Below are positions 1-6,599 of a stretch of 13,131 bases of DNA, piece by piece. Numbering within the stretch: position 1 is the first letter of the stretch; the number at the start of each line of letters is the position of its first letter. Below the pieces are notes generated by a model. It searched no databases and had not been told where the DNA came from. It worked only from the letters and a program-made list of their open reading frames with translations. The translations under genes were made by a program, and so were the position numbers. Location: positions 1-13,131 of the forward strand of contig CAJXRL010000049.1 in the NCBI GenBank assembly GCA_913059105.1, written 5' to 3'. The DNA comes from an uncultured Flavobacteriales bacterium (GTDB lineage: Bacteria > Bacteroidota > Bacteroidia > Flavobacteriales_E > Vicingaceae).

Positions 1-43
1 TTTCTGCCTGTCTCGTGGGCTCGGAGATGTGTATAAGAGACAG
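1..43 (+). other. Nextera/Illumina adapter (artefact)
   Basis: This is not genomic sequence. Bases 2-9 (TTCTGCCT) match a Nextera i7 index as printed on the P7 primer, bases 10-24 are GTCTCGTGGGCTCGG, and bases 25-43 are the Tn5 mosaic end AGATGTGTATAAGAGACAG. The reverse complement of all 43 bases recurs exactly at the other end of the window. Real sequence begins near base 44, so the region upstream of the first gene is cut to about 27 bases. Confidence 0.97.
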
Positions 44-70
44 ATATTGACGTAATAATTGTCAAAAAAA
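44..70 (+). promoter_or_regulatory. Truncated upstream region of dinB with a dyad
   Basis: Only these bases of the genuine 5' flank survive. They contain TTGAC (47-51) and GTCAA (61-65), perfect inverted half-sites separated by 9 bases and ending 5 bases before the ATG at 71. The position suits a repressor site on a damage-inducible gene. The half-sites differ from the dyads found in front of the XRE-S24 gene, although the spacer contains CGTAA. It is a candidate only, since such short AT-rich dyads arise by chance. Confidence 0.3.
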
Positions 71-1282
71 ATGAAATCAATCCTACATTTAGATTTAGAC
101 AGCTTTTTTGTTTCCTGCGAACGTTTGCTAGATAGCAAATTAAATAATAGGCCAGTACTCATAGGGGGTACTTCCGATAGAGGTGTTGTAGCTTCCTGCA
201 GTTACGAGGCTCGGGCTTTTGGCGTACACTCCGCCATGCCCATGAGAATGGCGCGCCAACTTTGCCCGCATGCCGTAGTTATTCGCGGCAACAGTGGGAC
301 CTACAGCAAGTTTTCCGATATCGTGACCGATGTCATCAAATCCAACAGTCCTCGGTTTGAAAAATCCTCCATCGACGAGTTTTACATTGACACTACAGGA
401 ATGGATCGCTTTTATGGAACTTATAAATGGTCAAAAGAGCTGCGCACCCAAATTATAAAGGAAAGCGGGTTACCCATTTCGTTTGGTCTCTCAACCGGGA
501 AAACGACATCAAAAATTGGAACCGGAGAGGCCAAGCCCAACAACTTTATAAAAATTGATGAAGGTGAAGAAAAACCCTTTCTAGCTCCCCTACCCGTTCG
601 AAAAATGCCCATGATTGGCGCCAAGACCAATCAAAAGCTTCATCTTATGGGAATTCAAAAGATACAAACCATACAAGAAATGCCGGTAGAACTCATGACT
701 CGAGTTCTAGGAAAGAACGGTCATTCCATTTGGAAAAAAGCACAAGGAATTGACAACACTCCCATTACTACTTACCACGAAAAAAAGTCAATTTCTATTG
801 AACGTACCTTCGAAAAAGATACCACAGATATAAGCAAGTTGAAAAGTATTTTAACCGCCATGGCCGAAAACCTATCGTATCAGCTTCGAAATGGGAATAA
901 GCTAACAGGTTGCGTTAGCGTTCGCGTTCGCTACTCCGATTTTATTACAGAAAGTAAACAGCTGCACATCCCCTATACTTCACTTGATAACAAACTAATA
1001 GAAACGGTACTTTCTCTCTTTAAAACACTTTACAGCAGAAGGGTTTTAGTTCGTTTAATTGGTGTTCGCTTTAGCAAATTAGTTGGTGGAAACCATCAAA
1101 TTAATCTATTCGACGACAGCGAAGAACTCATAAACCTGTACCAAGCATTAGACAACATTCGTAACCGTTACGGACAAGATGCTGTAAAGCGAGTTGTAGC
1201 CATGGGCTCGAAAGGAATTGGCAGGTCCTCCAATCCATTTAACGGGCAGCCTATCGTTATTCCTGCACACCGAAGAGCTTAA
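71..1282 (+). CDS. dinB: Y-family DNA polymerase (DinB/UmuC type)
   Basis: This is a translesion DNA polymerase of 403 aa. Visible Y-family signatures are the DLDSFF motif with D8 and D10, the SSIDEFYID motif with catalytic D102 and E103, the RGVVASCSYEAR finger segment (38-49), the fingers/thumb region, and a little-finger domain from about 240 to 345. QINLF (343-347) is a textbook beta-clamp-binding motif. The three catalytic acidic residues are intact, so it should be an active polymerase, unlike ImuB proteins that have lost theirs. I chose ATG 71 because MKSILHLDLDSFF fits the family start; an in-frame TTG at 59 would add four residues, and an in-frame stop sits at 56-58. It ends in tandem TAA codons. 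The second polymerase gene follows 162 bases later on the same strand, which suggests a mutagenesis cassette. The exact subfamily (DinB versus UmuC) is less certain than the fold. Confidence 0.93.
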   Translation: MKSILHLDLDSFFVSCERLLDSKLNNRPVLIGGTSDRGVVASCSYEARAFGVHSAMPMRMARQLCPHAVVIRGNSGTYSKFSDIVTDVIKSNSPRFEKSSIDEFYIDTTGMDRFYGTYKWSKELRTQIIKESGLPISFGLSTGKTTSKIGTGEAKPNNFIKIDEGEEKPFLAPLPVRKMPMIGAKTNQKLHLMGIQKIQTIQEMPVELMTRVLGKNGHSIWKKAQGIDNTPITTYHEKKSISIERTFEKDTTDISKLKSILTAMAENLSYQLRNGNKLTGCVSVRVRYSDFITESKQLHIPYTSLDNKLIETVLSLFKTLYSRRVLVRLIGVRFSKLVGGNHQINLFDDSEELINLYQALDNIRNRYGQDAVKRVVAMGSKGIGRSSNPFNGQPIVIPAHRRA

Positions 1283-1285
1283 TAA

Positions 1286-1390
1286 ATGAATTTAACTTCT
1301 CCATTCTTCGTTGTCAAACTTTTAAAGTTCTCACAGACGGTTGTCTGCTCCGAGCTTAAAAAATTATCGAGCCTCAAATGGTTTTGTTAA
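1286..1390 (+). CDS. Possible small ORF between the two polymerase genes
   Basis: An ATG directly follows the tandem stop codons of dinB and opens a 34-residue frame (starting MNLTSPFFVVKLL, ending KWFC). I recognise no family and see no Shine-Dalgarno site. It could be a translated leader or chance. The frame contains two dyads: AACTTT-T-AAAGTT (1317-1329) and CAGAC-GGTT-GTCTG (1334-1347). Only its position inside the cassette makes it worth recording. Confidence 0.15.
   Translation: MNLTSPFFVVKLLKFSQTVVCSELKKLSSLKWFC
1317..1347. promoter_or_regulatory. Two inverted repeats upstream of dnaE-type gene
   Basis: AACTTT and AAAGTT flank a single T (1317-1329). This is the same 6-1-6 layout as the TTTACG-C-CGTAAA dyad in front of the XRE-S24 regulator, but with a different sequence. 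CAGAC and GTCTG flank GGTT (1334-1347). Either could be an operator or a small hairpin in the 162-base gap before the second polymerase gene. No convincing -7/-33 promoter was found beside them. Confidence 0.25.
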
Positions 1391-1444
1391 ATCCCTTTAT
1401 TCTAAGTAGCCAATTTCTCGATTATGGAAAGAAAAATAAATTAA

Positions 1445-4423
1445 ATGCTAGTCAACTGCCACAGTTATTATAGTTTGAATTACGGCTGCTTAACCATTCG
1501 GGAGGTACTTGCAACCTGTAAGTTTCTAGGACACAAAACAGTGGCTCTTACCGACGTAAACAATACATCGGAATGTTTTACTTTTTTGATGCTAGCCAAA
1601 GAATACCACATCCACCCAGTGGTAGGAATTGATTTTAGAAATGGAGTAGAGCAGCAATTTATTTGTTTGGCAAAAACCCACGAAGGTTTCCGTGAATTAA
1701 ATGAATTTTTATCTCAGCATCAAAGTACTAAAACCGCAATTCCCGAAAGGGCCCAATTCGAAAATGCAATAACTATCTATCCTTTTGAAAAGGCGCTAAA
1801 CTTTGATGAGCTCGGGGAAAATGAATTTACCGGAATAGCTCCCGAAGAGTTAAATCGCCCCATTTTTAAGCAATACAAAAAACTGTTCTCAAAAAAGTTA
1901 GTAGTACTGTGCAGCTCCACGTTCAGACATAGAAAAGATTACAACAGCCATCGCTTACTTCGAGCCATTGGAGAAAACACCTTGTTGAGTAAGTTGGGAA
2001 AAAACCAACAAGCAAAAGAGAATAACAAATACCGCAGCACTAAAGAAATTTCAGAATTATATCAATATCACCCAGAAATCATTGAACGCACCAATGAACT
2101 GTTACTTGTATGTCAATTTAAATTTGAATTCAACAAACCCAACAACAAAGCTCACTTTACCAAGAGTAATGATGAGGACGCACAACTACTGCGAAAACTC
2201 AGCTATGAAGGACTTCCGTATCGGTATGAGTTTGACCCGATGAAAGGCAAAAAACTAAATTCAAAACAGCAAGAAATTCTCAATCGGGTGGAAAACGAGC
2301 TCAAAGTAATTGAGCAATATGGTTTTTCAGCCTACTTTTTAATTAATTGGGATATGGTATGTTACGCCATGAAAAAAGGATATCCACATGTAGGGCGAGG
2401 AAGTGGAGCGAACAGTATTATTGCCTATTTAATTCGAATTACGAACGTAGACCCGATTGAACTGGATCTTTATTTTGAACGATTTATCAATCCTTACCGA
2501 AGTACTCCTCCCGATTTTGATGTCGATTTTTCGTGGACCGATCGCAACGATGTAACTACCTATCTATTCGAAAAACACGGCTACAACAAAGTAGCACTAT
2601 TAGGTTCATACACCACCTATCAACATAAGTCTGTTATTCGAGAATTGGGAAAAGTTTTTGGTTTACCAAGCGAAGAAATTGAGCAGCTGCAACGAGGTGG
2701 GGTTGCCGATAACGAATACTGCCAACTCATTCAAAAATACAGCACTTACATTGCTGGGTTTCCTAATAATTTGAGCATCCACTCCAGCGGAATTATTATT
2801 TCTGAAAAACCGATTCACTATTATTCCACCACTTACTTGCCACCAAAAAATTATCCCACCGTGCATTTCGACATGCAAATTGCCGAGGATATTGGCCTTT
2901 ACAAATATGATGTACTGAGTCAAAGAGGGCTGGGAAAAATAAAAGATGCAGTAGGATTTGTAGAAAAGAATCACGGTAAAAAAGTGGATATCCATGCCAT
3001 GAAAGTGATTAAAAACGACCCAAAAGTAAAAGCCCTTCTCCGTGAAGGAGACCTAACTGGTTGCTTTTATGTTGAATCGCCAGCCATGCGAATGCTAATG
3101 ACCAAGTTAAAAGCCGAAGATTATACTAGGTTGGTGGCTGCTAGTTCCATCATTCGTCCAGGAGTGGCAAAAAGCGGCATGATGCGAGAATACATTCTTC
3201 GTTTTCAAAATATTGACCGACGGGAAGCGGCACAGAAAGCATTACCAGAACTGTATGAAATTTTAGAAGAGACCTATGGTGTAATGGTATACCAAGAAGA
3301 CGTGCTGAAAGTAGCACATTACTTTGCCGGACTCAGTTTAGCTGAGGCCGATGTTTTACGCCGAGGCATGTCTTGGAAATTCAAACAACGGAATGAATTT
3401 GCCAAAATTCGAAAACAATTTTTCAACAACTGCGCTCGAAAAAGAATAGCCCAAAGCACCGTTCAAAAAATATGGGAGCAAATTGAAAGCTTCGCCAACT
3501 TTGCTTTTTCAAAAGGGCATTCTGCAAGTTATGCTGTAGAAAGTTTTCAGGCACTTTATTTACATGCTTACTATCCTTTAGAGTACCTCACCGCTACACT
3601 GAACAATGGCGGCGGATTTTATTCAAGAGAATTGTACGTTCACACAGCCCGCATGAAAGGCGCACAGGTGGAGTTGCCTTGTGTGAACGAAAGCTTTGCA
3701 ACAGCCGACATTATTGGGAAAAAGTTATTGCTTGGTTTTGCTTTTATTGATGGAGGATTTGAGTCGAAAAACATGGAGTTCATTCTTCGAGAACGACACA
3801 AAAATGGGATATTTACTTCCTTTAGAAATTTTATAGAACGAATTCCTGAAATATCTTTAGATCAAATTATTGTACTCATTAGATTAGGTTGTTTCCGCAA
3901 GCTTGAGCAAGACAAAAAGAAGCTGCTTTGGGATGCTCATTTTCTGCTTTCTAAAGCACCAAAAAAAATAAAAACGTATTCTCTCTTCGAATTGAAACCA
4001 CAAGAGTGGCAATTGCCAGAATTAGTGCAAAATCCATTGGAAATTGCAATGGACGAAATTGAATTATTAGGCTTTCCTGTAAGCTACAGCCCTTTTGAGT
4101 TAATTGAAGAAGAGGAACAAAATTTGCCAGAATTAACTGCCAAAGAAATGAAGGACAAGATTGGCAAAATAGTAAGCATAGCAGGTTATAGAGTTCATGT
4201 AAAAACCACCAAGACCAGCAACGGAAAAGCCATGCGTTTTGGAACTTTTATCGACAAAAAGGGGCACTGGATAGATACGGTGCTATTTCCTGACGCCGTT
4301 GCCAAACTGAAACACATTGGCCCAGGTTGCTATTTGCTAAAAGGTTTAGTAACCGAAGAATTTGGTCACATTAGTTTAGAGGTAAACGACTTGAAACGGT
4401 ACGATAACAAATCATTGGCGTAA
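1445..4423 (+). CDS. DnaE-type error-prone polymerase alpha subunit (ImuC/DnaE2-like)
   Basis: This is a C-family DNA polymerase of 992 aa. Palm motifs are intact: GRGSGANS (317-324), PPDFDVDF (355-362) with D359 and D361 equivalent to E. coli D401 and D403, and KYDVL (487-491) with D489 as the third catalytic Asp. The N-terminal PHP domain (about 1-70) reads LVNCHSYYSL and LTDVNN where canonical enzymes have HLHxHS and LTDHxN, so key metal-binding histidines are gone and PHP nuclease activity is unlikely. A helix-hairpin-helix segment precedes a C-terminal OB fold (about 905-985), and the protein ends there without the tau-binding tail of replicative DnaE. YSLFEL (845-850) may be a degenerate clamp-binding motif. 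These traits point to a damage-tolerance polymerase working with the upstream Y-family enzyme rather than the main replicase. It starts at ATG 1445, and the WYL gene follows 20 bases downstream. Confidence 0.9.
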   Translation: MLVNCHSYYSLNYGCLTIREVLATCKFLGHKTVALTDVNNTSECFTFLMLAKEYHIHPVVGIDFRNGVEQQFICLAKTHEGFRELNEFLSQHQSTKTAIPERAQFENAITIYPFEKALNFDELGENEFTGIAPEELNRPIFKQYKKLFSKKLVVLCSSTFRHRKDYNSHRLLRAIGENTLLSKLGKNQQAKENNKYRSTKEISELYQYHPEIIERTNELLLVCQFKFEFNKPNNKAHFTKSNDEDAQLLRKLSYEGLPYRYEFDPMKGKKLNSKQQEILNRVENELKVIEQYGFSAYFLINWDMVCYAMKKGYPHVGRGSGANSIIAYLIRITNVDPIELDLYFERFINPYRSTPPDFDVDFSWTDRNDVTTYLFEKHGYNKVALLGSYTTYQHKSVIRELGKVFGLPSEEIEQLQRGGVADNEYCQLIQKYSTYIAGFPNNLSIHSSGIIISEKPIHYYSTTYLPPKNYPTVHFDMQIAEDIGLYKYDVLSQRGLGKIKDAVGFVEKNHGKKVDIHAMKVIKNDPKVKALLREGDLTGCFYVESPAMRMLMTKLKAEDYTRLVAASSIIRPGVAKSGMMREYILRFQNIDRREAAQKALPELYEILEETYGVMVYQEDVLKVAHYFAGLSLAEADVLRRGMSWKFKQRNEFAKIRKQFFNNCARKRIAQSTVQKIWEQIESFANFAFSKGHSASYAVESFQALYLHAYYPLEYLTATLNNGGGFYSRELYVHTARMKGAQVELPCVNESFATADIIGKKLLLGFAFIDGGFESKNMEFILRERHKNGIFTSFRNFIERIPEISLDQIIVLIRLGCFRKLEQDKKKLLWDAHFLLSKAPKKIKTYSLFELKPQEWQLPELVQNPLEIAMDEIELLGFPVSYSPFELIEEEEQNLPELTAKEMKDKIGKIVSIAGYRVHVKTTKTSNGKAMRFGTFIDKKGHWIDTVLFPDAVAKLKHIGPGCYLLKGLVTEEFGHISLEVNDLKRYDNKSLA

Positions 4424-4431
4424 AGTTTAAT

Positions 4432-4439
4432 TATTTTTG
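4432..4439 (+). promoter_or_regulatory. TAnnTTTG -7-like box before WYL gene
   Basis: TATTTTTG matches the Bacteroidota -7 consensus TAnnTTTG and places the predicted transcript start at about the A of the ATG (4444), implying a leaderless mRNA. No TTTG at the usual -33 spacing is seen; the nearest TTG is at 4415-4417. Read-through from the polymerase gene is equally possible. Confidence 0.25.
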
Positions 4440-4443
4440 ACCC

Positions 4444-4725
4444 ATGAATGAGCAACTCAACTTACTACAAGATTCTATATCCAACTTCAGAGTTGTTTTT
4501 TTAAAATACAAGAACGGAATTGGAGTAATCTCTGAAAGAGAAATTGAACCTTTAGCGCTCTTTTTTGAACAAAACGAGTGGAAAACAGTCGCTTTTTGTC
4601 GATTAAGGCACGAAACCCGAACTTTTTTGATGACCCGGATTTATTCATTAGACGCCACAGAAAAGGAGTTCGCTCCAAATCAATTTAGTTTGGAAGACTA
4701 TTTTAGGAATAACTTCCCTCAATAA
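4444..4725 (+). CDS. Stand-alone WYL-domain protein
   Basis: The 93-aa product is almost entirely one WYL domain. An EREIEPLALFF stretch (31-41) is followed by W46-K47-T48 in the place of the Trp-Tyr-Leu motif, then AFCRLRHETRTFLMTRI (50-66), matching the family pattern of Cys/His-R-L-R then RxFxxxRI. There is no helix-turn-helix, so it cannot be a classical WYL transcription factor. WYL domains in PafBC and DriD bind single-stranded DNA and drive damage responses. The gene lies 20 bases after the translesion DnaE-type gene, so an accessory role (ssDNA sensing or a protein contact in the mutasome) is a reasonable inference. TATTTTTG sits 4 bases before the ATG and could allow separate leaderless transcription. 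The family call is by pattern only. Confidence 0.72.
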   Translation: MNEQLNLLQDSISNFRVVFLKYKNGIGVISEREIEPLALFFEQNEWKTVAFCRLRHETRTFLMTRIYSLDATEKEFAPNQFSLEDYFRNNFPQ

Positions 4726-4761
4726 ACAAACGAGTGTTGCGTTAGTATATAAACCACAAAA

Positions 4762-6096
4762 GTGAAATACACTCTACTCCTATTTTGCACTCTTTTTTTT
4801 CATTCAATTTTTTCACAAGAAGCAATAGGAGTGATAACGGACAACTTTCTTCCTGTAAATCAAGTGAAGTTGAATCCCTCTGAAATGGTTGACCAGAGAC
4901 CTTGGCTATCAATTAATGTAACAGGAGCTCATGGTTACATTAGAAACAACTTTGCCTATTTAAAAGATACTAGACTAAAATTTTACAAAACAGAGCCAAC
5001 TCCTGTTTTTGACCCACCCTCAAGTAGATTTGGGAAAGCATTTGTGGTTGGCGAAGTATTGGGTCCTTCTGCAACCTTAGCATACAAAAATCAAGCATTT
5101 GGGATCCACACCTCCGTAAAGACCTACGCCAATTTTAATAGAATACCAGCCGTTGTTGGGCAAATTATAGCTGACGAAAGCGCGGAGAACATTGAAGATG
5201 GGAGGTATTCAATAACCAACGGCAGAGTTAAGACAATGAGCTGGGCGCAAGTAGGGTTAAGTTATGGTAGAACTTTATATGAAAGAAACGACATTGTAAT
5301 TGATGGAGGAATAACTATCAACAGATTAATTGGAATTCATCAAGCCTCGTTAACCATGAGAGAAGGAGTTGTCGATGTTATTAATGGGAATGGGACATTA
5401 AGAGAACTAGATGGGAAATACTCCTACACTGAGCCTGCTTTTGGCGCAGGGCATGGTTGGAGTACAACCCTCGGTTTTACCTATAAAAAAATGAACGATT
5501 ATACCGACTCTTACACACCCCACTCAAAAGGAAACGGGTGTAAATGGTTGGGTTATAAATATAAAATTGGTGCGTCCTTAGTAGATTTAGGATACATTAA
5601 ATTTAAGCAAGATGCAAGAACAGCAAGTTTACCAGACACAGCTACTGTAAATGATGTTGAAGACATAAATCAAGATGTTTTAGGAGTAGATAAAACAAAA
5701 TTTACCGGTGTTTTGCCAACTGCTTTATCGGTAAAAGTCGACTATAACCTAAAGGAGAATTTTTACGTTAACTTAATTGTAGTTCAGCGAATAGGGTTGA
5801 GAAATTCATTTGGTGTAGAACGTTCTAATTTAGTAACAATTAGCCCTAGATATGAAAGCAGTTTATTCACGGTTTCTCTCCCTTTAAGCTTAGCCAATTA
5901 TGAAACTCCCCAATTAGGTTTATATTTTAGAGTTGGGCCGCTAGCTTTGGGAACAGACCATTTGAGTCCGTTTATTATTAAAAGAGACCAGCGAGCAGCA
6001 AGCATTTACATTTACTTAAACATCGCTCTAAAGGCTCCGGGGTGTCGAGAAGGGAAAGTTAAAAAATTTGCTAAGTGGTTTTGTCCTGTTTGGTAA
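4762..6096 (+). CDS. DUF5723-like outer-membrane beta-barrel protein
   Basis: This exported protein of 444 aa has a clear Sec signal peptide (MKYTLLLFCTLFFHSIFS, cleavage near residue 18 before QEAIG). The mature part is rich in alternating aromatic/hydrophobic beta-strands and Gly/Asn turns, as expected of an outer-membrane barrel. The early VNQVKLNPSEMVDQRPWLSI segment followed by a porin-like body resembles the DUF5723 family of Bacteroidota. The role is unknown. The start is GTG at 4762, with no in-frame ATG nearby that preserves the signal peptide. The gene stands alone between the polymerase cassette and the DUF1883/repressor pair and has no obvious link to DNA repair. No hairpin terminator is visible after it. 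The barrel call is fairly safe; the DUF number is by recall. Confidence 0.7.
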   Translation: MKYTLLLFCTLFFHSIFSQEAIGVITDNFLPVNQVKLNPSEMVDQRPWLSINVTGAHGYIRNNFAYLKDTRLKFYKTEPTPVFDPPSSRFGKAFVVGEVLGPSATLAYKNQAFGIHTSVKTYANFNRIPAVVGQIIADESAENIEDGRYSITNGRVKTMSWAQVGLSYGRTLYERNDIVIDGGITINRLIGIHQASLTMREGVVDVINGNGTLRELDGKYSYTEPAFGAGHGWSTTLGFTYKKMNDYTDSYTPHSKGNGCKWLGYKYKIGASLVDLGYIKFKQDARTASLPDTATVNDVEDINQDVLGVDKTKFTGVLPTALSVKVDYNLKENFYVNLIVVQRIGLRNSFGVERSNLVTISPRYESSLFTVSLPLSLANYETPQLGLYFRVGPLALGTDHLSPFIIKRDQRAASIYIYLNIALKAPGCREGKVKKFAKWFCPVW

Positions 6097-6252
6097 ACTT
6101 TACAAATTCCCTTTCCTCGATTTTCTCATATCTGAAGACATTAAATCTAATCTTTATCCAAATGTAATTCTAGAGGTAAATTTTTTTTCACAAAAAAGTC
6201 TTTATCAACGAAGTTCAACTCCACCGACAAGGCTAATAATGTAATCTTATTT

Positions 6253-6516
6253 TTACGCTGCTTTATAGATAATATGAATGCACTCTGGCGAGAAATTCTC
6301 TTTCCCTTCCACAACCACATGCCAAGAACCATCTACAGGTTTTTGAAAGTGTGCATAGCTATCTTTCACTTCGATGTTCTGTCCGTAATACCGTCCCTCT
6401 TTACGATATGAGTTAAAGTTGTCTTCATCCAATAATAAAACATTGTAATTGTCTGGCAACTCGATACCAATAAAACCTGGTTGACTACCTCTTATTTTGT
6501 GTTGTATATTTTTCAT
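6253..6516 (-). CDS. DUF1883-like small protein
   Basis: The 87-aa protein is probably a compact beta domain. The core YNVLLLDEDNFNSYRKEG (24-41) followed by GSWHVVVEGKENF (63-75) matches the DUF1883 pattern of V-x-L-x-D-x-x-N-x-x-x-Y-R and a late G-x-W-x-V-V-V strand. The molecular function of that family is unknown to me, though the domain also occurs fused to other modules. The ATG at 6516 is 83 bases from the TTG of the divergent LexA-like repressor. A 23-base dyad (6540-6562) overlaps the predicted -7 region of this gene, so joint control by that repressor is likely but inferred. It is not a toxin-antitoxin gene by any feature I can see. Confidence 0.6.
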   Translation of the reverse strand: MKNIQHKIRGSQPGFIGIELPDNYNVLLLDEDNFNSYRKEGRYYGQNIEVKDSYAHFQKPVDGSWHVVVEGKENFSPECIHIIYKAA

Positions 6517-6539
6517 ATTGCTAATTATTTTAGGATTGC

Positions 6540-6562
6540 GTACTTTTACGCCGTAAATATAC
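6540..6562. promoter_or_regulatory. Dyad operator candidate 1 (DUF1883 side)
   Basis: TTTACG and CGTAAA flank a central C (6545-6557), and the outer triplets GTA (6540-6542) and TAC (6560-6562) are also symmetric about base 6551, so 9 of 11 positions per arm pair. On the - strand it overlaps TATATTTA (plus 6554-6561), a 7-of-8 match to TAnnTTTG about 37 bases before the DUF1883-like ATG. Binding of the neighbouring XRE-S24 dimer here is the natural inference. Confidence 0.5.
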
Positions 6563-6570
6563 TATATTTT

Positions 6571-6582
6571 TTAGTTTACTAA
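6571..6582. promoter_or_regulatory. Dyad operator candidate 2 (repressor side)
   Basis: TTAGT and ACTAA flank TT as a perfect inverted repeat. It abuts TATTTTTA (6583-6590), a 7-of-8 match to TAnnTTTG that would start transcription a few bases before the TTG start at 6600. Nearby TACTATATTTTT (from 6560) and TACTAATATTTTT (from 6578) also form an imperfect direct repeat. The location suits autorepression by the XRE-S24 protein. Confidence 0.4.
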
Positions 6583-6599
6583 TATTTTTAGCATTTATT

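Noticed and set aside
2663..2995. A 110-codon open frame on the - strand inside the DnaE-type gene
   Set aside because: It is antisense to the conserved polymerase core and shows no family features; the + strand frame carries the palm motifs.
6147..6332. A 61-codon frame on the - strand as a full gene overlapping the DUF1883-like gene
   Set aside because: Its first part only reads the DUF1883 coding region out of frame; only the tail outside that gene was kept, as a weak observation.
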